From Agromyces subbeticus DSM 16689 (GTDB lineage: Bacteria > Actinomycetota > Actinomycetes > Actinomycetales > Microbacteriaceae), in contig NZ_ATXG01000005.1 of assembly GCF_000421565.1 (NCBI RefSeq), positions 1 through 64,000 of the forward strand: DNA of 64,000 nt, read 5' to 3'. The stretch's first letter is position 1. Every line of letters starts with the position of its first letter. Both the position numbers and the translations under genes were made by a program. The notes under the pieces are model-generated. The model worked only from the letters and a program-made list of their open reading frames with translations. It did not search any database and was not told the DNA's origin. Below are positions 59,583 to 64,000 of the stretch, one piece after another.

Positions 59583-61109
59583 ATGCCCGAAGCCCCAGCA
59601 GCCCTCCTCGAACTCGAGGCTGCGTGCGCCGCGGTGCTTCGGCAGTGGGCGGGCGCGTTGCTCGGCTCCTCGAGCGACGCCGAAACCGACATCCGCGCCA
59701 TGAACGATGACGGGCTGGTGCGGGCGACCGAGGCGCTGGCGCAATTGTGTCGGCGGGTCGAGGCGCTCCAGGCGAGGTGCGCGGCGGGCATCGCCGAGCG
59801 CTCTCGCGGCGTCGATGACGGCGCCGACCTGGCTCGCAAGCACGGCTTCGCCTCACCCGAGCGGCTGATCGCACAGACCACTGGTGGTCGCTACACCGAC
59901 GCAGCTCGGCTCGTCGCCGTCGGCCAGGCGACGAGCCGCCGTGCATCGTTCACCGGCGAGGCGCTGCCACCCCGGCATCCTCACGTGGCGCAGGCGCTCG
60001 ATGCCGGCACGCTCGGGGTCGCCGCCGCCGACGTCATCCGCCGGTTCCTCGACCACCTTCCGCCGAGCGCTGCGCGCGACGAGCTCGATGCCGCCGAGCA
60101 ATTGCTCGTCGACCGCGCCCCGGCCGTCGGAGTCGACGGACTCGTGCGGCTCATCAGGCAGCTCGAAGCGCATCTCGACCCCGACGGCGTGAAGCCAAGC
60201 GAAGACGAGCTGCGAGCTCGCCGAGGCCTCTCGGTCTGGCAAGACGCGGCCGGCATGATCAACCTGAAGGGTGCGTTCGACCCGGCGAACGGTGCACCGA
60301 TCAAGCTCGCGATCGAAGCGCTCGTGAGTGCAGAGCTGCACCGTGCTCGCGACGCGAAGCGCGGCTTCGGCGAGCGCGGCGACGCAGACGCCGGCGCCGG
60401 CGCCGGTGCCGGTGCCGGTGCCGAGGCGCGCGACACCGGTGCCGATCCGCTCTTCCGCGAAGAGCGCACGATCGCGCAGTTGAATGCCGATGCGCTCTCC
60501 GACATCGCCCGGCTCTCACTCTCGAGCGCGGGCGCACCCCCGGCGCTTCGCAGCGTGACCGTCGTGGCTCGACTCGATGTCGAGGCGCTGGTCAGCGGGC
60601 GTGGGCACGCCACCATCGACGGCGTCGATCAGCCCGTGTCGGTCGCGACCGCCCGCGAGCTCGCCGAATCCGCCGGTGTCGCCCCGATGCTCATGCGAAA
60701 CGGCTGCGAAGTGCTCGACCTGGGCCGTGCGGCGAGGCTGTTCTCTCCCGCGCAGAAGCTCGCTCTCGTCGAACGAGACGGCGGGTGCGCATGGCCGGCC
60801 TGTCAGCGGCCCCCGTCGCACGCGCAGGCACACCACATCGCGTGGTGGGGTCGTCATCACGGGCGCACCGAGCTGTCGAACGGCATCATGCTCTGCAGTT
60901 TCCACCACCATCGCGTGCACGACGACGGTTGGAGCATCCGCATCCGCGACGGCCGCAGCTGGTTCGTGCCGCCGGTGCACCTCGATCCCGAACAACGCCC
61001 GCGGCCGGGCAACGTCGCGCCTCGGCTCCACCTCGCGCGACGGTCCGCCACGCACCCTTCCGCAGATTCGGGGCCACCGTCAGCGCAACCACGCACGGCC
61101 GCCGCATAG
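59583..61109 (+). CDS. DUF222 protein with HNH endonuclease domain (13E12 family)
   Basis: The 508-residue protein has the DUF222 helical region (about residues 30-330) and a C-terminal HNH nuclease: CAWPACQRPPSHAQAHHI, then ELSNGIMLCSFHHHRVHDDGW, with both Cys pairs reduced to C-x4-C and the His pair intact. A (GA)5 tract near residue 275 comes from a GCCGGC repeat (nt 60390-60425). This is the multicopy 13E12 repeat family of mycobacteria. The SOS box and leaderless start place it in the DNA-damage response. Precise action on DNA is unknown. Confidence 0.9.
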   Translation: MPEAPAALLELEAACAAVLRQWAGALLGSSSDAETDIRAMNDDGLVRATEALAQLCRRVEALQARCAAGIAERSRGVDDGADLARKHGFASPERLIAQTTGGRYTDAARLVAVGQATSRRASFTGEALPPRHPHVAQALDAGTLGVAAADVIRRFLDHLPPSAARDELDAAEQLLVDRAPAVGVDGLVRLIRQLEAHLDPDGVKPSEDELRARRGLSVWQDAAGMINLKGAFDPANGAPIKLAIEALVSAELHRARDAKRGFGERGDADAGAGAGAGAGAEARDTGADPLFREERTIAQLNADALSDIARLSLSSAGAPPALRSVTVVARLDVEALVSGRGHATIDGVDQPVSVATARELAESAGVAPMLMRNGCEVLDLGRAARLFSPAQKLALVERDGGCAWPACQRPPSHAQAHHIAWWGRHHGRTELSNGIMLCSFHHHRVHDDGWSIRIRDGRSWFVPPVHLDPEQRPRPGNVAPRLHLARRSATHPSADSGPPSAQPRTAAA

Positions 61110-61220
61110 CGACGCGGATACTCGCTACGCCTCGATGCGCTCCGGGTTCGCGCTCATCGAGAGAGTGCCGACGCCAGAGCCGCGCGCCCCCGGCATCTAC
61201 GACCGCAGATCCGAGATCCG

Positions 61221-61242
61221 TCCGCCCGCCCGCCCGCCCGCC
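61221..61242. repeat. CCCG tetranucleotide tract
   Basis: About five CCCG units in the 236-bp gap between the HNH gene and purL. It is prone to slippage; no function apparent. Confidence 0.7.
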
Positions 61243-61279
61243 ACTGAGGCGCCCGAGGTCGCGGCCATCCCGCGGCCGG

Positions 61280-61285
61280 TAGACT
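61280..61285 (+). promoter_or_regulatory. -10 element of purL
   Basis: TAGACT at 61280-61285. The leader would be about 55 nt, with TGGAG ten bases before the purL GTG. Confidence 0.5.
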
Positions 61286-61345
61286 GATCGGGTCAGGCAT
61301 CCGCCCGCGGCATCCCATCGTCGCCCTCTCTGGAGCTCGCCACTC

Positions 61346-63700
61346 GTGACCACTGAAGCCCCCGCCAACACCGCTGCCCCGTCGACCGGTTCAGGGGGCG
61401 CCGCCACGGCCGTGCTCGACACCGTCGAGGTCGCCGCGACCACGCCCGAGAAGGAGCAGCCCTACGCTGCCCTCGGCCTGAAGCCCGACGAGTACGAGCG
61501 CATCCGCAACATCCTCGGCCGCCGCCCCACGAGCGCCGAGCTCGCGATGTACTCCGTCATGTGGAGCGAGCACTGCTCCTACAAGTCGTCGAAGATCTAC
61601 CTTCGCCAGTTCGGCAAGAAGGTCACGCCCGAGATGAAGAAGAACCTCATGGTGGGCATGGGCGAGAACGCGGGCGTCATCGACGTCGGCGAGGGCTGGG
61701 CGGTCACCTTCAAGATCGAGAGCCACAACCACCCGAGCTACATCGAGCCGTTCCAGGGCGCCGCGACGGGCGTCGGCGGCATCGTGCGCGACATCATCTC
61801 GATGGGCGCCCGCCCGGTCGCCGTCATGGACGCGCTGCGGTTCGGCGCCATCGACCACCCCGACACCGCTCGCGTCGTGCACGGTGTGGTGAGCGGCATC
61901 AGCTTCTACGGCAACTGCCTCGGCCTGCCGAACATCGGCGGCGAGACCTGGTTCGACTCGGTCTACCAGGCGAACCCGCTCGTGAACGCCCTCGCAGTCG
62001 GCGTCATGCGCCACGAAGACCTGCACCTCGCCAACGCCAAGGGCGCGGGCAACAAGGTCGTGCTGTTCGGCGCCCGCACCGGCGGCGACGGCATCGGTGG
62101 CGCATCGATCCTCGCCTCCGACAGCTTCGACGAGGGCGGCCCGACCAAGCGCCCCGCGGTGCAGGTCGGCGACCCCTTCGCCGAGAAGGTGCTCATCGAG
62201 TGCTGCCTCGAGCTCTTCGCGGGCGACCTCGTCGAGGGCATCCAAGACCTCGGCGCAGCCGGCATCTCGTGCGCGACCTCCGAACTCGCGTCGAACGGCG
62301 ACGGCGGCATGGCGATCGTGCTCGACGACGTGCTGCTGCGCGACCCCACGCTCACGCCCGAAGAGATCCTGATGAGCGAGAGCCAGGAGCGCATGATGGC
62401 GATCGTGCGCCCCGAGAAGCTCGACGGCTTCCTCGAGGTCGTCAAGAAGTGGGACGTCGAGACGAGCGTGCTCGGCGAGGTCACCGACACCGGTCGCCTG
62501 AGCATCATGTGGCACGGCCAGGAGATCGTGAACGTCGACCCGCGTACCGTCGCCGTCGACGGCCCGGTCTACGAGCGCCCCGTCGCCTACCCGACGTGGA
62601 TCGACGCCCTGCAGGCCGACACGGCCGCGAAGCTCGACCGCCCGGCCACGCCCGACGAGATCCGCGCCCAGTTCCTGCAGCTCATCGGCTCGGCGAACCA
62701 GGCGGATGCCGCGTGGGTCACGAACCAGTACGACAAGTACGTGCTCGGAAACACGGCGCTCAGCTACCCCGACGACGCCGGCATGGTGCGCGTCGACGAG
62801 GAGTCGGGCCTCGGCGTCGCCATCGCGACCGACGCCAACGGCCGCTACTCGCAGCTCGACCCGCGCCAGGGCGCGAAGCTCGCCCTCGCCGAGGCCTACC
62901 GCAACGTCGCCGTCTCGGGCGCGGTGCCCGCCGCCGTCTCCGACTGCCTGAACTTCGGCTCCCCCGAGAACCCCGAGGTCATGTGGCAGTTCTCCGAGAC
63001 CGTCGAGGGCCTGAGTGACGGATGCCTCGAGCTCGGCATCCCCGTCACGGGCGGCAACGTCTCGTTCTACAACCAGACCGGTGACGTGCCCATCCACCCG
63101 ACGCCCGTCATCGCCGTGCTCGGCGTGATCGACGACATCGCCCGCCGCATCCCGAGCGGCTGGCAAGACGACGGCCACAACATCTACCTCCTCGGCGACA
63201 CCGCGCTCGAGCTCGACGGCTCCGCATGGGCCGGCGTCGTGCACGGCCACCTCGGCGGTCGCCCGCCGGCCGTCGACCTCGCCGGCGAGAAGCGCCTCGC
63301 CGAGCTGCTCAACGCCGCGGCGATCGAGGGCCTCATCGACTCGGCGCACGACCTCTCCGACGGCGGCCTCGCGATCGCCCTCGCCGAGGCGGTCGGCCGC
63401 TTCGGCCTCGGCGCCCGCGTGGTGCTCGACGAGGTCGCCGGCGACGCCGGCATCGACCTCGCCACCGCGCTCTTCTCCGAGTCGACGGGCCGCGTCATCG
63501 TGACCGTGCCGCGCGAAGACGACGTGAAGTTCCGCGGGCTCTGCGAGGGCCGCGACTACCCGGTGCGTCGCATCGGCGTGACCGACGCGACATCCGGAGC
63601 CCTCGAGGTGCAGGGCCTCTTCACCGTCTCGATCGACGAGCTGCGCGGCATCAACCGCGCCCCGCTCGCCGATGCGTTCGGCCCCATCGTCGGGTACTGA
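61346..63700 (+). CDS. purL: FGAM synthetase large subunit PurL (small type)
   Basis: The 784-residue ATP-dependent synthetase makes FGAM with ammonia from PurQ. Marks: [15 protein letters not shown], the catalytic His in [22 protein letters not shown] (quoted in parts), [21 protein letters not shown] and the C-terminal [14 protein letters not shown]. It is the short form without a fused glutaminase, consistent with the separate purS and purQ. GTG 61346 has TGGAG at ten-base spacing; the first 35 residues are a disordered extension. Confidence 0.97.
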   Translation: MTTEAPANTAAPSTGSGGAATAVLDTVEVAATTPEKEQPYAALGLKPDEYERIRNILGRRPTSAELAMYSVMWSEHCSYKSSKIYLRQFGKKVTPEMKKNLMVGMGENAGVIDVGEGWAVTFKIESHNHPSYIEPFQGAATGVGGIVRDIISMGARPVAVMDALRFGAIDHPDTARVVHGVVSGISFYGNCLGLPNIGGETWFDSVYQANPLVNALAVGVMRHEDLHLANAKGAGNKVVLFGARTGGDGIGGASILASDSFDEGGPTKRPAVQVGDPFAEKVLIECCLELFAGDLVEGIQDLGAAGISCATSELASNGDGGMAIVLDDVLLRDPTLTPEEILMSESQERMMAIVRPEKLDGFLEVVKKWDVETSVLGEVTDTGRLSIMWHGQEIVNVDPRTVAVDGPVYERPVAYPTWIDALQADTAAKLDRPATPDEIRAQFLQLIGSANQADAAWVTNQYDKYVLGNTALSYPDDAGMVRVDEESGLGVAIATDANGRYSQLDPRQGAKLALAEAYRNVAVSGAVPAAVSDCLNFGSPENPEVMWQFSETVEGLSDGCLELGIPVTGGNVSFYNQTGDVPIHPTPVIAVLGVIDDIARRIPSGWQDDGHNIYLLGDTALELDGSAWAGVVHGHLGGRPPAVDLAGEKRLAELLNAAAIEGLIDSAHDLSDGGLAIALAEAVGRFGLGARVVLDEVAGDAGIDLATALFSESTGRVIVTVPREDDVKFRGLCEGRDYPVRRIGVTDATSGALEVQGLFTVSIDELRGINRAPLADAFGPIVGY

Positions 63701-63750
63701 CATCCGCTGTCGCGCAGCACTCGCCGTGACCCGCCACGACCTGGCATCGA

Positions 63751-63800
63751 GTCGCCAGAAACCGATGCAAGACCGCGTCGGAAGCGCGTTTTCTGGCGAC
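63751..63800. promoter_or_regulatory. Inverted repeat between purL and the NUDIX gene
   Basis: GTCGCCAGAAA (63751-63761) and TTTCTGGCGAC (63790-63800) form a perfect 11-bp inverted repeat with a 28-nt loop. It is 51 bases after purL and 15 before the NUDIX start: a terminator for purL or an operator. Confidence 0.55.
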
Positions 63801-63814
63801 CCCGCGGTGATGGC

Positions 63815-64000
63815 GTGAGCATCGAGGGTGCGGGTGCGGGCACCGCGTACTCCGAGGCGTACGCGGCGTCCCACGGACGCTTCGCGGTCATTCCGGCGGC
63901 GTACGTCGTGCTGCGGCGCGGCGACGAGGTGCTGCTCCAGCTTCGGCGTGGCACCGGGTATTTCGACGAGCACTGGGCGTGTGGCGCGGCCGGGCACGTC
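63815..64000 (+). CDS. NUDIX hydrolase (3' end outside window)
   Basis: The frame from GTG 63815 encodes VSIEGAGAGTAYSEAYAASH, then FAVIPAAYVVLRRGDEVLLQ and LRRGTGYFDEHWACGAAGHV before the edge of the window. The strand VVLRRGDEVLLQLRR and the GAAGHV that opens the NUDIX box are typical; the REUxEE part lies outside. GTG 63815 is the only start codon in frame after the inverted repeat. Substrate unknown (nucleotide or sugar diphosphate). Confidence 0.8.
   Translation, partial: MSIEGAGAGTAYSEAYAASHGRFAVIPAAYVVLRRGDEVLLQLRRGTGYFDEHWACGAAGHV

Noticed and set aside
60390-60425. Mobile-element end or microsatellite of interest
   Set aside because: It is a simple GCCGGC slippage tract coding for (GA)n in the DUF222 protein; no inverted ends or target duplication.
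61391-63997. 868-codon open frame on the minus strand
   Set aside because: Lies antisense to purL. Long stop-free shadow frames are expected at this GC content; the translation is low-complexity Arg/Val/Asp-rich with no domain.
1-64000. Genomic island, prophage or insertion sequence
   Set aside because: No integrase, transposase, tRNA edge or marked composition change is seen; the catabolic cassettes have the same GC and codon character as the pur genes.

Overview
The window is a high-GC (roughly 70% by eye) actinobacterial chromosome segment. Several features point to the family Microbacteriaceae (Agromyces-like): a DUF3073 gene near purM, an SCP2-like protein beside the purine genes, a Corynebacterium-type HtaA/HmuTUV haem locus with iron boxes, a LAxTG sortase signal, a DUF222-HNH gene, many leaderless transcripts and an over-used GGATGC/GCATCC word. 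The genus is inferred and was not checked by alignment. I see no rRNA, tRNA, insertion sequence, prophage or CRISPR array.

Layout. 1-4.6 kb: the 3' end of a sortase-anchored chaplin-like repeat protein, a MocR regulator (YczR type) divergent from yczE, and a TipA-like MerR regulator with a textbook MerR promoter. 4.7-13.4 kb: a DUF4097-PadR pair behind twin palindromes, a GNAT enzyme, two-subunit FluC fluoride channels, a CopC copper gene pair, an APC permease, DUF1801 and a flavin monooxygenase-like protein. 13.6-18.5 kb: DUF3073, an LLM-type oxidoreductase, purM, and an SDR/TetR pair sharing an operator. 18.5-26.4 kb: a six-gene operon (ROK repressor, two ABC permeases, binding protein, GH15, GH31) for an alpha-glucoside. 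26.5-33.3 kb: purF, then a GH3/MFS operon (the MFS gene is frameshifted) divergent from a LacI regulator across a 36-bp perfect palindrome. 33.3-40.6 kb: haem uptake (HtaA-domain surface protein, hmuTUV) under two DtxR/IdeR-like boxes. 40.6-45 kb: lspA, purD, purC and a VOC dioxygenase. 44.7-48 kb: a TetR/DHA2-MFS efflux cassette containing two related tiny membrane proteins. 48.3-51.6 kb: a tryptophan-to-anthranilate operon (kynA, amidohydrolase, kynU). 52-64 kb: purS, purQ, a furA-catalase operon, small membrane proteins, a shikimate dehydrogenase-like gene, an MFS exporter, an SOS-boxed DUF222-HNH gene, purL and the start of a NUDIX gene.

How it fits together. The backbone is de novo purine synthesis (purM, F, D, C, S, Q, L), spread over 50 kb with sugar, haem, efflux, kynurenine and oxidative-stress cassettes between the pur genes. 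Many cassettes carry their own regulator and a visible operator, so local regulation can be read directly from palindromes. At least eleven genes start exactly six bases after a TANNNT -10 element, which indicates leaderless transcription and was used here to choose start codons.

Most interesting leads: the paired 27- and 48-residue membrane proteins in the TetR/MFS cassette with duplicated operators; an amidohydrolase sitting where the formylkynurenine formamidase is expected; three abutting LacI-type operators; an SOS box on the DUF222-HNH gene; the LAxTG chaplin-like protein; and the GGATGC/GCATCC bias that appears to override codon preference.
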